From positions 99,832 through 163,831 of the forward strand of contig NZ_FOYH01000009.1 in assembly GCF_900116015.1 (NCBI RefSeq): a DNA stretch of 64,000 bases, given 5' to 3'. This document shows positions 25,769-35,426 of this stretch, piece by piece (within the stretch, counting starts at the first letter, position 1; each line of letters opens with the position of its first letter). The DNA comes from Enterobacter sp. kpr-6. GTDB lineage: Bacteria; Pseudomonadota; Gammaproteobacteria; Enterobacterales; Enterobacteriaceae. The notes below the pieces were generated by a model. It was not told where the DNA came from. It did no database searches and was given only the letters and a program-made list of their open reading frames with translations. Made by a program: the position numbers and the translations under genes.

Positions 25769-26713
25769 ATGGCTACACTACCCGGCATTATTCGTTCGCG
25801 TGACGCCATGTTCGCGAATGCGCCGGGAGAGCCAGAGATGAGTGTGAATAAAGAGAACGTCCGCGTATATGTGGCCAATATTATGGCAAGCCTTGCGGAT
25901 ACCGATCGGAAAGTGGCGGAATTTATTCTGCGAAACCCGGCGCGGGTAGTGCAACTGCCGGTGAAAAAACTGGCGCTGGAGTCGGGCGTCAGCGAAGCCA
26001 CCATCGTGCGTTTTTGCAAAAAAATTGGTTACGGCGGCCTGCTCAGTCTGAAAACGGAATTAAAGCGAGAACTGCTGGAAGAGAGCGATTTAACGCTGCC
26101 GTCCTCGCCCGATATTTTTCTCGGTGATTCCCGTAATGACGTGGCGCAGAAAATCGCGCTGACGCTCGATACCACGGTTAAAGAGACGATCGACCTGATC
26201 GACATGCGCAAAATCAAGCACATCGTCGAGCAATTTATTCACGCCCGCCGGGTGATGTTTGTCGGTTTTGGCGCGTCGGGTTTATCCGCACTGGAAGCGC
26301 GCGACAAAATGAACCGCATCGGGATTGATTCAGAGGCGTTTACCGACCGCTTCACCATGACGCTCAAGCTCGCCAATCTGAAAAGCGATGACATGGTGAT
26401 CGCGTTTTCCCATTCAGGTGAAACGCCGGAAGTGGTGAACGCCTTTCGGCTGGCTCGCAAAGCGGGCGCGCACCGGCTGGCGATCACCCACAGCCCGCAA
26501 TCGCCGCTTAACGAACTGGCGGATAACTTTCTGCTGACCTGCGGATCTGCCGGGCCGTTGCAGGGCGATTCCATCGCCACGCGGATTTCTCAGCTGTTTA
26601 TCATCGAGTTTTTGTGCACGGAAATTACCCTGCACAAAGCCAAAGACAGCGCCTCGCCGGGTGAGTCGATTAAAGAGATTTTGATCAAAGAAAGAATCAA
26701 GCGCGAAGGATAA
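25769..26713 (+). CDS. RpiR/MurR-family regulator of the PTS-sulfatase cluster
   Basis: The protein is up to 314 aa; the ATG at 25769 lies one base after the epimerase stop, but ATG 25838 with GGGAG upstream (291 aa) is also plausible. The N-terminal RpiR helix-turn-helix is clear (VRVYVANIMASLADTDRKVAEF, KKLALESGVSEATIVRFCKKIG) and the C-terminal SIS domain binds phosphosugars (VMFVGFGASG, AFSHSGETPEVVNAFRLARKAGA). It would sense the phosphorylated product of the PTS and control the cluster. Confidence 0.9.
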   Translation: MATLPGIIRSRDAMFANAPGEPEMSVNKENVRVYVANIMASLADTDRKVAEFILRNPARVVQLPVKKLALESGVSEATIVRFCKKIGYGGLLSLKTELKRELLEESDLTLPSSPDIFLGDSRNDVAQKIALTLDTTVKETIDLIDMRKIKHIVEQFIHARRVMFVGFGASGLSALEARDKMNRIGIDSEAFTDRFTMTLKLANLKSDDMVIAFSHSGETPEVVNAFRLARKAGAHRLAITHSPQSPLNELADNFLLTCGSAGPLQGDSIATRISQLFIIEFLCTEITLHKAKDSASPGESIKEILIKERIKREG

Positions 26714-26721
26714 GAGAGCAG

Positions 26722-26749
26722 GCCGGGTCAGGCGAAGCTGCCGCCCGGC
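26722..26749. repeat. REP-like palindrome between rpiR-type gene and frdD
   Basis: GCCGGG and CCCGGC arms enclose an inner GGC/GCC stem, the layout of enteric REP elements, between two convergent genes. It may also act in transcript ending or 3' protection. Confidence 0.5.
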
Positions 26750-26767
26750 ACTGTGAGACAGAAAGTA

Positions 26768-27127
26768 TTACAGGAAAATCACGCCCACCAGCGTCACCAC
26801 CGTGAGTATCGCCGCCAGTCCGTAGAACACCCATTTGCCGTTCGGCACGTGGATTTTCAGATCGTGCATCAGGTGATGAATGCGGTGCAGGCCGCACCAC
26901 AGCGGCAGGACGATCATCAGGAAGATAAACGCGCGACCGATAAAGCTCTGCGCAAACGCCAGCACCCGCTCATAGCCGAGCGCATCGCCAGGGTACAGTC
27001 CCAGCGGCAGCATCACGCCAACCAGCAGCACGATCACCGGCGCGACAATCGCTCCCCACATGCCGCCTGCGCCAAACAGCCCCCAGAAAACAGGTTCGTC
27101 AGAACGTTTTGGATTTGGATTAATCAT
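26768..27127 (-). CDS. frdD: Fumarate reductase membrane subunit FrdD
   Basis: This 119 aa inner-membrane anchor has three hydrophobic segments and matches E. coli FrdD ([21 protein letters not shown] at the start). With FrdC it anchors FrdAB and binds menaquinol. It is the last gene of frdABCD. Confidence 0.97.
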   Translation of the reverse strand: MINPNPKRSDEPVFWGLFGAGGMWGAIVAPVIVLLVGVMLPLGLYPGDALGYERVLAFAQSFIGRAFIFLMIVLPLWCGLHRIHHLMHDLKIHVPNGKWVFYGLAAILTVVTLVGVIFL

Positions 27128-27136
27128 TTGGCCTCC

Positions 27137-27532
27137 TTACCAGAACAGGGCGACAGCGAGAATCACCCCGGTTGCCAGCACCGTTACCACCCACAGACCT
27201 TTAATAATCGGCTGCGGCCCCAGTTTCTCGTCTTTGATAATGATATTTGCCGCTTTCGGGGCCAGTTCAAACCAGGTTTTGGTGTGCAGCAGCGCGCCCG
27301 CCAGGGTAATGAGATTGAGGATCACCACAATCGGGTTTTGCAGAAATCCCACATAGCCCGCCCAGCTTTCCGCGCCGTGTTTCAGGGCGAACAGCCCGTA
27401 AATCAGCACAATGCTGAACCACACGGTGGTGATCGCCGTGCCTTCACGCAGCATATAGAAGCGGTAAAACGGCAGGGTTTTCCACCAGCCTGATGGCATG
27501 GGCCGCACGTAGGGTTTGCGTTTCGTCGTCAT
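27137..27532 (-). CDS. frdC: Fumarate reductase membrane subunit FrdC
   Basis: This 131 aa three-helix inner-membrane subunit begins [20 protein letters not shown] and carries the conserved [19 protein letters not shown] segment with the quinone-site Glu. It is nine bases before frdD and ten after frdB in the operon. Confidence 0.97.
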   Translation of the reverse strand: MTTKRKPYVRPMPSGWWKTLPFYRFYMLREGTAITTVWFSIVLIYGLFALKHGAESWAGYVGFLQNPIVVILNLITLAGALLHTKTWFELAPKAANIIIKDEKLGPQPIIKGLWVVTVLATGVILAVALFW

Positions 27533-27542
27533 AATGCGCTCC

Positions 27543-28277
27543 TTAGCGGGGTTTCAGGGTGGCGATAAGAAAGTCTTTCGAGCTTTCCACTTTACCCTGC
27601 TGAATGGCCGCCGCCGGATCGACATGCTTCGGACACACCTCAGAGCAGTAGCCGACGAACGTACAACTCCAGACACCGTTCTGGCTGTTCAGTTGCGCCA
27701 TGCGCTCCTGCTTACCGTGATCGCGGCTGTCTTCGTTGTAGCGGTGCGCCAGCGTAATCGCCGCCGGGCCGATGAATTCCGGGTTCAGGCCAAACTGCGG
27801 GCAGGCGGCGTAGCACAGACCGCAGTTGATGCAGCCGGAGAACTGGTGATACTTCGCCATTTGCGCCGGGGTCTGTGTGTTCGGCCCCTGATCCGGCGTG
27901 CGCGGATTGCCGATAATGTACGGCTTGATCGCCTCCAGACTCTCGATAAAGTGGGTCATATCGACCACCAGATCGCGCTCAATCGGGAAATTCGCCAGCG
28001 CCTCGACCTTCATGCCCTTCTCGTACTCACGCAGAAAGGTTTTGCAGGCCAGTTTCGGCACCTTGTTGACCATCATGCCGCAGGAGCCGCAGATCGCCAT
28101 CCGGCACGACCAGCGGTAGCTGAGGTCTGGTGCGAGGTTATCCTTGATATAGCCGAGCGCGTCCAGCAGCGAGGTTTGCTCATCAAAAGGCACATCATAG
28201 AAAGCGCTGCGCGGTGCGGCGTCCTCTTCCGGGTTATAGCGCACCACCTCAACTTTCAGGGTTTTCATCTCAGCCAT
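27543..28277 (-). CDS. frdB: Fumarate reductase iron-sulfur subunit FrdB
   Basis: This 244 aa subunit holds three iron-sulfur clusters: the plant-ferredoxin set in [12 protein letters not shown] plus a distant Cys, and two bacterial-ferredoxin sets in [12 protein letters not shown] and [16 protein letters not shown] 28277 gives the E. coli length and N-terminus ([17 protein letters not shown]); an upstream in-frame ATG is rejected. It overlaps frdA by eight bases. Confidence 0.98.
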   Translation of the reverse strand: MAEMKTLKVEVVRYNPEEDAAPRSAFYDVPFDEQTSLLDALGYIKDNLAPDLSYRWSCRMAICGSCGMMVNKVPKLACKTFLREYEKGMKVEALANFPIERDLVVDMTHFIESLEAIKPYIIGNPRTPDQGPNTQTPAQMAKYHQFSGCINCGLCYAACPQFGLNPEFIGPAAITLAHRYNEDSRDHGKQERMAQLNSQNGVWSCTFVGYCSEVCPKHVDPAAAIQQGKVESSKDFLIATLKPR

Positions 28278-30060
28278 TCGCCTTCTCCTTTTTATCGGCG
28301 GCTTCCGCTTCACCGCCATACATGCGCTTTGCCGGTGGCAGCGTGGTGATCTTCACGTCGCTGTATTCCAGACGCGTCGTGCCGTCGGCATCGCGGAAAG
28401 CGAGGGTATGTTTCAGGAAATTAACGTCGTCGCGCCCGGTGCAGCCTTCATCAAGACGCTGATGCGCGCCGCGCGACTCTTTACGTGCCAGCGCAGAGTG
28501 CGCCATGGATTCGGCGACGTTAAGGCCGTGGCCCAGTTCGATGGCGTAAAGCAGATCGGTGTTAAACACGCTGGAGGTGTCGGTGATGCGCACGCGTTTG
28601 AAGCGCTCCTGCAATTCCGCCAGCTTATCGACGGTTTTTTGCATCAGTTCCGTGGTGCGGTAAATGCCGCAGCCTTCTTCCATCGACATGCCCATTTCAT
28701 CGCGGATTTTTGCCCAGCTTTCGTTGCCCTGCTGATTGACCAGCGCTTTCAGGCGCTGCTCAACATCGCCCGCCTGCGCGTTAAGGACCGTATCACTGGA
28801 CGAACCGGCGTTTGCGGCATGCTCCACGGCTTTTTCACCCGCCAGGCGGCCAAACACCACCAGTTCAGCCAGCGAGTTCGAACCCAGACGGTTCGCGCCG
28901 TGCAGACCGACGGAGGAACATTCCCCGACGGCAAACAGCCCTTTGATGCGGGTTTCGCACTGGCTGTCGGTTTCGATGCCGCCCATGGTGTAGTGCGCGG
29001 TGGGGCGCACCGGAATAGGATCTTTGACCGGATCGACGCCGACGTAGGCTTTGGACAGTTCACAGATAAACGGCAGACGTTCGAGGAGTTTTTTCTCGCC
29101 GAGGTGACGCAAATCGAGATAGACCACATCGCCACGCGGCGTGGGAATGGTGTTGCCTTTGCGCCATTCATGCCAGAAGGCCTGGGAGACTTTGTCGCGC
29201 GGGCCAAGCTCCATATATTTGTTTTTCGGCTCGCCGAGCGGGGTTTCCGGGCCCATGCCGTAATCCTGCAAATAGCGGTAGCCGTCTTTGTTCACCAGAA
29301 TACCGCCTTCGCCGCGGCAGCCTTCGGTCATCAGGATGCCGGAACCCGGCAGACCGGTCGGGTGATACTGGACAAATTCCATGTCACGCAGCGGCACACC
29401 GTGGTTGAGCGCCATCCCCATGCCATCGCCGGTGACAATCCCGCCGTTGGTGTTAAAGCGATAAACGCGCCCCGCGCCGCCGGTCGCCATGATCACCGCA
29501 TTGGCGCGGATTTGCGTCAGGGTGCCTTCCATCATATTCATCGCCACCAGGCCGCGGACGGCACCGTCATCCACCAGGATGTCGAGGACGAAGTGCTCAT
29601 CGAAACGCTGAATTTGCGGGAACTGGAGAGAGGTCTGGAACAGCGTGTGCAGCATGTGGAAGCCGGTTTTGTCGGCGGCAAACCAGGTACGTTCGATCTT
29701 CATGCCGCCGAAGCGCCGCACGTTGACCGAACCATCCGGGCGACGGCTCCACGGGCAGCCCCACTGTTCAAGCTGGGTCATTTCCCTCGGGCATTGATGC
29801 ACGAAATAATCAACGACGTCCTGCTCGCACAGCCAGTCGCCACCCGCTACGGTGTCGTGGAAATGGTATTCAAAGCTGTCATGATCCTGCGCAACGGCAG
29901 CGGAACCGCCTTCCGCGGCAACGGTATGACTGCGCATGGGATAAACTTTTGATATAAGAGCGATTTTAGCGTGTGGATTCGCATGTGCTGCGGCAATTGC
30001 TGCACGTAATCCAGCGCCGCCAGCGCCAATTACGGCAAGATCGGCTTGAACGGTTTGCAC
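28270..30060 (-). CDS. frdA: Fumarate reductase flavoprotein subunit FrdA
   Basis: This 596 aa catalytic subunit (602 in E. coli) reduces fumarate to succinate in anaerobic respiration. Seen are the FAD-binding [11 protein letters not shown], the flavin-linking His in [13 protein letters not shown], and the active-site blocks [11 protein letters not shown] and HYTMGGI. The C-terminus is slightly shorter than in E. coli. The operon runs frdA-B-C-D; an FNR-like site lies 124 bases upstream. Confidence 0.98.
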   Translation of the reverse strand: MQTVQADLAVIGAGGAGLRAAIAAAHANPHAKIALISKVYPMRSHTVAAEGGSAAVAQDHDSFEYHFHDTVAGGDWLCEQDVVDYFVHQCPREMTQLEQWGCPWSRRPDGSVNVRRFGGMKIERTWFAADKTGFHMLHTLFQTSLQFPQIQRFDEHFVLDILVDDGAVRGLVAMNMMEGTLTQIRANAVIMATGGAGRVYRFNTNGGIVTGDGMGMALNHGVPLRDMEFVQYHPTGLPGSGILMTEGCRGEGGILVNKDGYRYLQDYGMGPETPLGEPKNKYMELGPRDKVSQAFWHEWRKGNTIPTPRGDVVYLDLRHLGEKKLLERLPFICELSKAYVGVDPVKDPIPVRPTAHYTMGGIETDSQCETRIKGLFAVGECSSVGLHGANRLGSNSLAELVVFGRLAGEKAVEHAANAGSSSDTVLNAQAGDVEQRLKALVNQQGNESWAKIRDEMGMSMEEGCGIYRTTELMQKTVDKLAELQERFKRVRITDTSSVFNTDLLYAIELGHGLNVAESMAHSALARKESRGAHQRLDEGCTGRDDVNFLKHTLAFRDADGTTRLEYSDVKITTLPPAKRMYGGEAEAADKKEKANG

Positions 30061-30183
30061 GACATTCCTCCAGATATTTGATTATCTCGCACCGCACGAT
30101 TTACATGAAAAAGGGCGTTACGAAAGCATTTCCACTGCTCCATGATGGGTACGGCAGTATAACCGCGTGCTCAGGAGGGAAAT

Positions 30184-30197
30184 TTGACGTGTTCGAT
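30184..30197. promoter_or_regulatory. Probable FNR site of frdABCD
   Basis: TTGACGTGTTCGAT corresponds, on the frd strand, to the atypical FNR site of E. coli frdA (the reverse complement has the ATCGA-N4-GTCAA form). It lies in the 238-base gap between divergent frdA and epmA, 124 bases before the frdA start. Confidence 0.6.
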
Positions 30198-30298
30198 TTT
30201 TTTGCCCATCTGTGCGGTCTAAATTGCCGTACAAAATTTGTCTCTCTTCGTGGTTACGAGTAGACTTCGTGCCCTTATCAGATTACGGAGAAAGCACC

Positions 30299-31276
30299 AT
30301 GAGCGAAACGGCCACCTGGCAGCCGAGCGCGTCCATCCCCAACTTGTTGAAACGTGCGGCAAAGATTGCGGAGATCCGCCGCTTTTTTGCCGATCGGGGG
30401 GTGCTGGAAGTGGAAACGCCCTGCATGAGCCAGGCAACGGTGACGGATATTCATCTGTTCCCGTTCGAAACCCGTTTTGTAGGTCCAGGCCATTCTCAGG
30501 GCATGAATCTTTATCTGATGACCAGCCCGGAATACCACATGAAGCGCCTGCTGGCGGCGGGATGTGGCCCTGTCTTTCAGTTGTGTCGCAGCTTCCGTAA
30601 TGAAGAGATGGGCCGCCATCACAACCCGGAATTCACCATGCTGGAGTGGTATCGCCCCCACTACGACATGTACCGCCTGATGAATGAAGTGGACGATCTG
30701 CTGCAACAGGTGCTGGAGTGCGCACCAGCGGAGTCGCTCTCTTACCAGCAGGCGTTCCAGCGCCATCTGGACATCGATCCGCTCTCCGCCGATAAACAGC
30801 AACTGCGCGACGCGGCGGCGAAGCTGGATCTCAGCAATATCGCCGATACCGAAGAGGATCGCGATACGCTGCTGCAACTGCTGTTCGCCATGGGCGTAGA
30901 GCCGCACATTGGTAAAGATCGTCCGGCGTTTGTGTACCATTTCCCGGCAAGCCAGGCATCGCTTGCGCAGATCAGCACCGAAGATCACCGCGTGGCGGAA
31001 CGCTTTGAGGTTTACTTCAAGGGTATTGAGCTGGCGAATGGTTTCCACGAACTGACCGACGCCCGCGAGCAACAGCAGCGTTTTGAGCAGGATAACCGTA
31101 AGCGCGCGGCGCGCGGCCTGCCGCAGCAGCCGATTGATGTCAATTTGCTGGAAGCGCTGAAAGTGGGTATGCCGGACTGCTCCGGCGTGGCACTCGGCGT
31201 AGACCGCCTGGTGATGCTGGCGCTGGGCGCGGAAAGCCTGGCAGATGTGCTCGCCTTTACGGTAGATCGGGCGTAA
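30299..31276 (+). CDS. epmA: EF-P--(R)-beta-lysine ligase EpmA
   Basis: EpmA (PoxA/GenX), a paralogue of the class II lysyl-tRNA synthetase catalytic core without the anticodon domain, joins (R)-beta-lysine to Lys34 of EF-P. ATG 30299 after ACGGAGAAAG gives 325 aa, the usual length. Class II motifs 2 and 3 are visible ([19 protein letters not shown] and [12 protein letters not shown]). In E. coli it is followed by yjeM and mscM; here arcB follows directly. Confidence 0.97.
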   Translation: MSETATWQPSASIPNLLKRAAKIAEIRRFFADRGVLEVETPCMSQATVTDIHLFPFETRFVGPGHSQGMNLYLMTSPEYHMKRLLAAGCGPVFQLCRSFRNEEMGRHHNPEFTMLEWYRPHYDMYRLMNEVDDLLQQVLECAPAESLSYQQAFQRHLDIDPLSADKQQLRDAAAKLDLSNIADTEEDRDTLLQLLFAMGVEPHIGKDRPAFVYHFPASQASLAQISTEDHRVAERFEVYFKGIELANGFHELTDAREQQQRFEQDNRKRAARGLPQQPIDVNLLEALKVGMPDCSGVALGVDRLVMLALGAESLADVLAFTVDRA

Positions 31277-31293
31277 GGCCACTTCTCACAATA

Positions 31294-31389
31294 CCCCTCA
31301 CCCTAACCCTCTCCCTATGGGAGAGGGGACAGCCCGGGCACGGACCCGCCTTCCTCCCTCTCCCCTGGGGAGAGGGCCGGGGTGAGGGG
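31294..31389. repeat. Palindromic composite repeat at the epmA-arcB junction
   Basis: The outer arms CCCCTCACCC and GGGGTGAGGGG enclose two hairpins, CCCTCTCCC/GGGAGAGGG and CCCTCTCCCC/GGGGAGAGGG, with a GC-rich middle. It is the same family as 8056-8182 and 35427-35655. It fills most of the 201 bases between the epmA stop and the arcB start, which is the point where gene order departs from E. coli. Confidence 0.85.
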
Positions 31390-31477
31390 GAACAAAACCC
31401 CACATTTTTTGCACAACCTTCAACGCGTTGCTCAGAATTGAGTATTATTGAGCGACGTTGTCGTGAAGGAATCCCTT

Positions 31478-33814
31478 ATGAAGCAAATCCGCTTACTGGC
31501 GCAATACTACGTCGATCTGATGATGAAGCTCGGCCTGGTGCGATTTTCTCTGCTACTGGCGCTGGCACTGGTTGTGCTGGCGATCGTGGTGCAGATGGCT
31601 GTGACAATGGTGCTTCATGGCCGTGTCGAAAGCATTGATGTTATTCGCTCCATCTTCTTTGGCCTGCTGATTACGCCCTGGGCGGTGTACTTCTTATCGG
31701 TGGTGGTTGAGCAACTGGAAGAGTCGCGCCAGCGGTTGTCACGGCTGGTGGATAAGCTCGAAGAGATGCGTGACCGCGATCTGAAACTCAATGTGCAGTT
31801 AAAAGACAATATTTCCCAGCTTAATCAGGAAATCAGCGATCGCGTCAAAGCCGAGGCGGAGCGCCAGGCCACTTTTGAGCAGCTCAAAATTGAGATGCAG
31901 GAGCGCGAGCAGACGCAAATCCAGCTTGAACAGCAATCCTCTTTCCTGCGTTCATTTCTCGATGCTTCCCCGGATCTGGTGTTCTATCGCAACGAAGATA
32001 AAGAGTTCTCCGGCTGTAACCGGGCGATGGAACTGCTGACCGGCAAAAGCGAAAAACAACTGGTGAGCCTCAAGCCGCAGGATGTCTACTCACCGGAAGC
32101 GGCAGAGAAAGTGATCGAAACCGACGAAAAAGTCTTTCGGCATAACGTCTCTCTGACCTATGAACAGTGGCTGGATTACCCGGACGGGCGCAAAGCCTGC
32201 TTTGAGATCCGCAAAGTGCCGTACTACGACCGCGTCGGCAAGCGCCATGGACTGATGGGCTTTGGCCGCGACATCACCGAGCGGAAGCGCTATCAGGATG
32301 CGCTGGAGCGCGCCAGCCGCGACAAGACCACCTTTATCTCCACCATCAGCCATGAACTGCGTACCCCGTTAAACGGCATCGTCGGGTTAAGCCGCATTCT
32401 GCTGGATACCGAGCTTTCCGACGAGCAGGAAAAATATCTCAAAACCATTCATGTTTCGGCGGTGACGCTGGGGAATATTTTCAACGATATTATCGACATG
32501 GATAAAATGGAGCGGCACAAAGTCCAGCTGGATAAACAGCCTGTCGACTTCACCAGTTTCCTTGCCGATCTGGAAAACCTCTCCGGCCTCCAGGCGCAGC
32601 AAAAAGGGCTGCGATTCGTTCTGGAACCTACGTTGCCGCTGCCGCACAAAGTCATCACCGACGGCACCCGTCTGCGCCAGATCCTGTGGAATCTCATCAG
32701 CAACGCCGTCAAATTTACGCCTGAAGGCCAGGTGGTGGTACGTATCCGTTACGATGCCGATGAGATGCTGAGCTTTGAAGTGGAGGACTCCGGCATCGGT
32801 ATCCCGCAGAGCGAGCAGGATAAAATTTTCGCCATGTATTATCAGGTCAAAGACAGCCATGGCGGTAAGCCGGCGACCGGCACCGGCATCGGTCTGGCGG
32901 TTTCCCGCCGTCTGGCGAAAAGCATGGGCGGTGACATTACCGTCAACAGTCAGCCGGGCAGGGGCTCCATCTTCATGCTTTCGGTTCATGCGCCTGCCGT
33001 GGCGGAAGAAGTGGAAGATGCATTTGACGACGACGATATGCCGCTGCCCGCGCTCCATGTGCTGCTGGTGGAAGATATCGAACTGAACGTGATCGTCGCC
33101 CGCTCGGTGCTTGAAAAGCTCGGCAGCAGCGTCGATGTGGCGATGACCGGGACGGCGGCGCTGGAGATGTTTACGCCGGGTGAATACGATCTGGTGTTGC
33201 TGGATATCCAGCTACCGGACATGACCGGACTGGATATCTCCAGGGAATTAACCAGCCGCTATGCCGCCGACGATCTGCCGCCGCTGGTGGCGCTGACCGC
33301 CAACGTATTGAAAGACAAACAGGAATATCTGGACGCCGGGATGGACGATGTCTTAAGCAAACCGCTGGCGGTACCGGCATTAACTGCCATGATTAAGAAG
33401 TTTTGGGATACCACTGACGACGAGGAGATTGCCGTGACATCAGTAGACGACAGTAAAGCGCAGGCGCTGTTAGACATTGCGATGCTGGAACAGTACATGG
33501 AGCTGGTGGGGCCGAAGCTCATCACCGATGGTCTGGCGGTATTTGAGAAAATGATGCCGGGCTACATCAGCGTGCTGGAATCGAATTTCACCGCCCGCGA
33601 TCAGAAGGGCATTACGGAAGAAGGGCATAAAATCAAAGGGGCCGCGGGCTCAATTGGTTTGCGCCATTTACAGCAGCTCGGTCAGCAGATTCAGTCACCG
33701 GATCTTCCTGAGTGGTGGAATAACGTCGGTGAATGGATCGACGAAATGAAACAGACGTGGCCGCACGATGTGGCGGTGCTGAAAGCATGGGTGGACGGGG
33801 CGAGAAAAAAATGA
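31478..33814 (+). CDS. arcB: Hybrid sensor kinase ArcB
   Basis: ArcB senses the quinone pool and phosphorylates ArcA under low oxygen. ATG 31478 (AAGGAA upstream) gives exactly 778 aa, as in E. coli. Order of parts: two membrane helices (about 20-77), coiled coil, PAS domain (about 155-260), His kinase with His292 in STISHELRTPLNG, ATPase (NLISNAVKF, GTGIGLAVSRR), receiver with Asp576 in LVLLDIQLPDMTG, and Hpt with His717 in EEGHKIKGAAGS. The normal upstream neighbour yhcC is absent. Confidence 0.98.
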   Translation: MKQIRLLAQYYVDLMMKLGLVRFSLLLALALVVLAIVVQMAVTMVLHGRVESIDVIRSIFFGLLITPWAVYFLSVVVEQLEESRQRLSRLVDKLEEMRDRDLKLNVQLKDNISQLNQEISDRVKAEAERQATFEQLKIEMQEREQTQIQLEQQSSFLRSFLDASPDLVFYRNEDKEFSGCNRAMELLTGKSEKQLVSLKPQDVYSPEAAEKVIETDEKVFRHNVSLTYEQWLDYPDGRKACFEIRKVPYYDRVGKRHGLMGFGRDITERKRYQDALERASRDKTTFISTISHELRTPLNGIVGLSRILLDTELSDEQEKYLKTIHVSAVTLGNIFNDIIDMDKMERHKVQLDKQPVDFTSFLADLENLSGLQAQQKGLRFVLEPTLPLPHKVITDGTRLRQILWNLISNAVKFTPEGQVVVRIRYDADEMLSFEVEDSGIGIPQSEQDKIFAMYYQVKDSHGGKPATGTGIGLAVSRRLAKSMGGDITVNSQPGRGSIFMLSVHAPAVAEEVEDAFDDDDMPLPALHVLLVEDIELNVIVARSVLEKLGSSVDVAMTGTAALEMFTPGEYDLVLLDIQLPDMTGLDISRELTSRYAADDLPPLVALTANVLKDKQEYLDAGMDDVLSKPLAVPALTAMIKKFWDTTDDEEIAVTSVDDSKAQALLDIAMLEQYMELVGPKLITDGLAVFEKMMPGYISVLESNFTARDQKGITEEGHKIKGAAGSIGLRHLQQLGQQIQSPDLPEWWNNVGEWIDEMKQTWPHDVAVLKAWVDGARKK

Positions 33815-33925
33815 CCCCGGATAAACCGGGGTGCGCGAATACTGCGCCAACACCAGGGAAACCTTGGCTGCGCCGGGATTTTTAATTTTGTAATGGGAAA
33901 AGCGCAGACGACATGATTGGACTGC
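33805..33925 (-). ncRNA. arcZ: Small RNA ArcZ
   Basis: On the minus strand, convergent with arcB, lies the ArcZ core: GGCGCAGCCAAGGTTTCCC, then TGGTGTTGGCGCAGTATTCG, then the terminator stem ACCCCGG/CCGGGGT (33814-33832) with a seven-T run that overlaps the end of arcB. This 3' half is nearly identical to E. coli ArcZ, an Hfq-binding RNA that activates rpoS and represses flhDC. The 5' end near 33925 is an estimate from the E. coli length; the 5' half is diverged. Location between arcB and elbB is also conserved. Confidence 0.92.
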
Positions 33926-34046
33926 CCGCTCTTAAGATAGCAAATCTTAAATTATTTGTTACATGAATCAGTTAAATGTGTGAAGCATAGCGTCCTTATC
34001 AAAATTTTTAATAGTCTTCAGCATGTTGCAACAAAGGATTAGCAAG

Positions 34047-34700
34047 ATGAAAAAAGTGGGTATCGTACTCGGTGGATGTGGCGTCAATGATGGTGCCGAA
34101 ATTCACGAAGCGGTCATTACGCTCCTGGCGCTTGCCCGCCACGGCGCACAGGCGATCTGTTTTGCCCCGGACAAAAACCAGGCAGACGTGGTCAACCATC
34201 TGACGGGCGAGCCGATGGCCGAAAGCCGGAATGTGTTGGTTGAGGCGGCGCGGATCGCGCGCGGTGAGATCCAGCCGCTCAGCGAAGCGCGGGCCGATGA
34301 GCTGGATGCGCTGATCGTGCCCGGCGGTTTCGGTGCCGCAAAAAATTTGAGTAATTTTGCGCAGTTAGGCGCGGATTGCACCGTTGATGAGGATCTCAAA
34401 CGGCTGTCGCAGGCAATGCATGCGGCGGGAAAACCGCAGGGCTTTATCTGTATCGCCCCTCCTATGTTGCCGAAAATTTTTGATATCCCGCTGCGTCTGA
34501 CGATTGGTACCGATATCGACACTGCTGAACTGCTTGAAGTGATGGGGGCGGAACATGTGCCGTGTCCGGTGGATGATATTGTGGTCGATGAGGAGCACAA
34601 AATCGTCACCACCCCGGCGTATATGCTGGCGCAGACGATCGCCGAAGCTGCCACGGGTATCGAAAAACTGGTCACCCGCGTGCTGGTTCTGGCGCAATGA
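34047..34700 (+). CDS. elbB: Glyoxalase/DJ-1-type protein ElbB
   Basis: This 217 aa protein starts at ATG 34047 (AAGGATTAGCAAG upstream), the E. coli length. It belongs to the DJ-1/PfpI superfamily; the nucleophilic Cys lies in [14 protein letters not shown] and the [14 protein letters not shown] block is intact. E. coli ElbB has weak glyoxalase activity and affects isoprenoid yields. Its stop overlaps the mtgA start (ATGA), as in E. coli. Confidence 0.95.
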   Translation: MKKVGIVLGGCGVNDGAEIHEAVITLLALARHGAQAICFAPDKNQADVVNHLTGEPMAESRNVLVEAARIARGEIQPLSEARADELDALIVPGGFGAAKNLSNFAQLGADCTVDEDLKRLSQAMHAAGKPQGFICIAPPMLPKIFDIPLRLTIGTDIDTAELLEVMGAEHVPCPVDDIVVDEEHKIVTTPAYMLAQTIAEAATGIEKLVTRVLVLAQ

Positions 34701-35416
34701 AGTGGCGGCGCTTATCGCTAAAAGGGGTTCTCTGGCGGCTGGTACTGGTTTTCGCGCTGTTCTGGGGCGGGGGGATCGCGCTGTTTAGCGTGGTGCCGGT
34801 GCCGTTTTCAGCGGTGATGGCCGAGCGGCAGATCTCGGCCTGGCTTAGCGGCGATTTCGGCTATGTTGCCCATTCAGACTGGGTCGGCATGGATGAGATC
34901 TCACCGTGGATGGGGCTGGCGGTGATTGCCGCGGAAGATCAAAAATTCCCGCAGCACTGGGGTTTTGATATGGCGGCGATTGAAAAAGCGCTGTCGCACA
35001 ATGAGCGTCATGAAAACCGTATTCGCGGGGCCTCGACGCTGTCACAGCAGACGGCGAAAAATCTCTTTCTCTGGGACGGGCGAAGCTGGGTGCGCAAAGG
35101 GCTGGAAGCCGGTCTGACGCTGGGGATGGAGACGGTGTGGAGCAAGCGGCGGATCCTGACGGTCTATCTGAATATCGCGGAGTTTGGCGAAGGGATATTT
35201 GGCGTTGAGGCTGCGGCACAGCGCTATTTTCATAAGCCCGCCAGCCGGTTAACTCAGGCGGAGGCCGCGCTGCTGGCGGCTGTATTGCCGAATCCGCTGC
35301 GCTTTAAGGCTGATGCGCCGTCGGGGTATGTGCGAAATCGTCAGGCGTGGATTATGCGGCAGATGCGCCAGTTGGGTGGGGAAGAGTATGTGCGCAGGAA
35401 TGGGTTGTATCCTTAA
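34697..35416 (+). CDS. mtgA: Monofunctional peptidoglycan glycosyltransferase MtgA
   Basis: This 239 aa GT51 enzyme polymerises lipid II at the inner membrane. There is one N-terminal membrane anchor ([21 protein letters not shown]), then the GT51 motifs: catalytic Glu in [34 protein letters not shown], and [15 protein letters not shown]. It is translationally coupled to elbB. Confidence 0.96.
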   Translation: MKWRRLSLKGVLWRLVLVFALFWGGGIALFSVVPVPFSAVMAERQISAWLSGDFGYVAHSDWVGMDEISPWMGLAVIAAEDQKFPQHWGFDMAAIEKALSHNERHENRIRGASTLSQQTAKNLFLWDGRSWVRKGLEAGLTLGMETVWSKRRILTVYLNIAEFGEGIFGVEAAAQRYFHKPASRLTQAEAALLAAVLPNPLRFKADAPSGYVRNRQAWIMRQMRQLGGEEYVRRNGLYP

Positions 35417-35426
35417 AGGACGATCA

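Noticed and set aside
20879..26768. An ampC/ampR beta-lactamase locus next to frdD
   Set aside because: No serine beta-lactamase motifs (SxSK, YxN, KTG) are found; the slot is taken by the PTS-sulfatase cluster.
28408..29952. 514-codon open frame on the plus strand across frdA
   Set aside because: It is fully antisense to an intact frdA of known length, with a translation that resembles no protein family.
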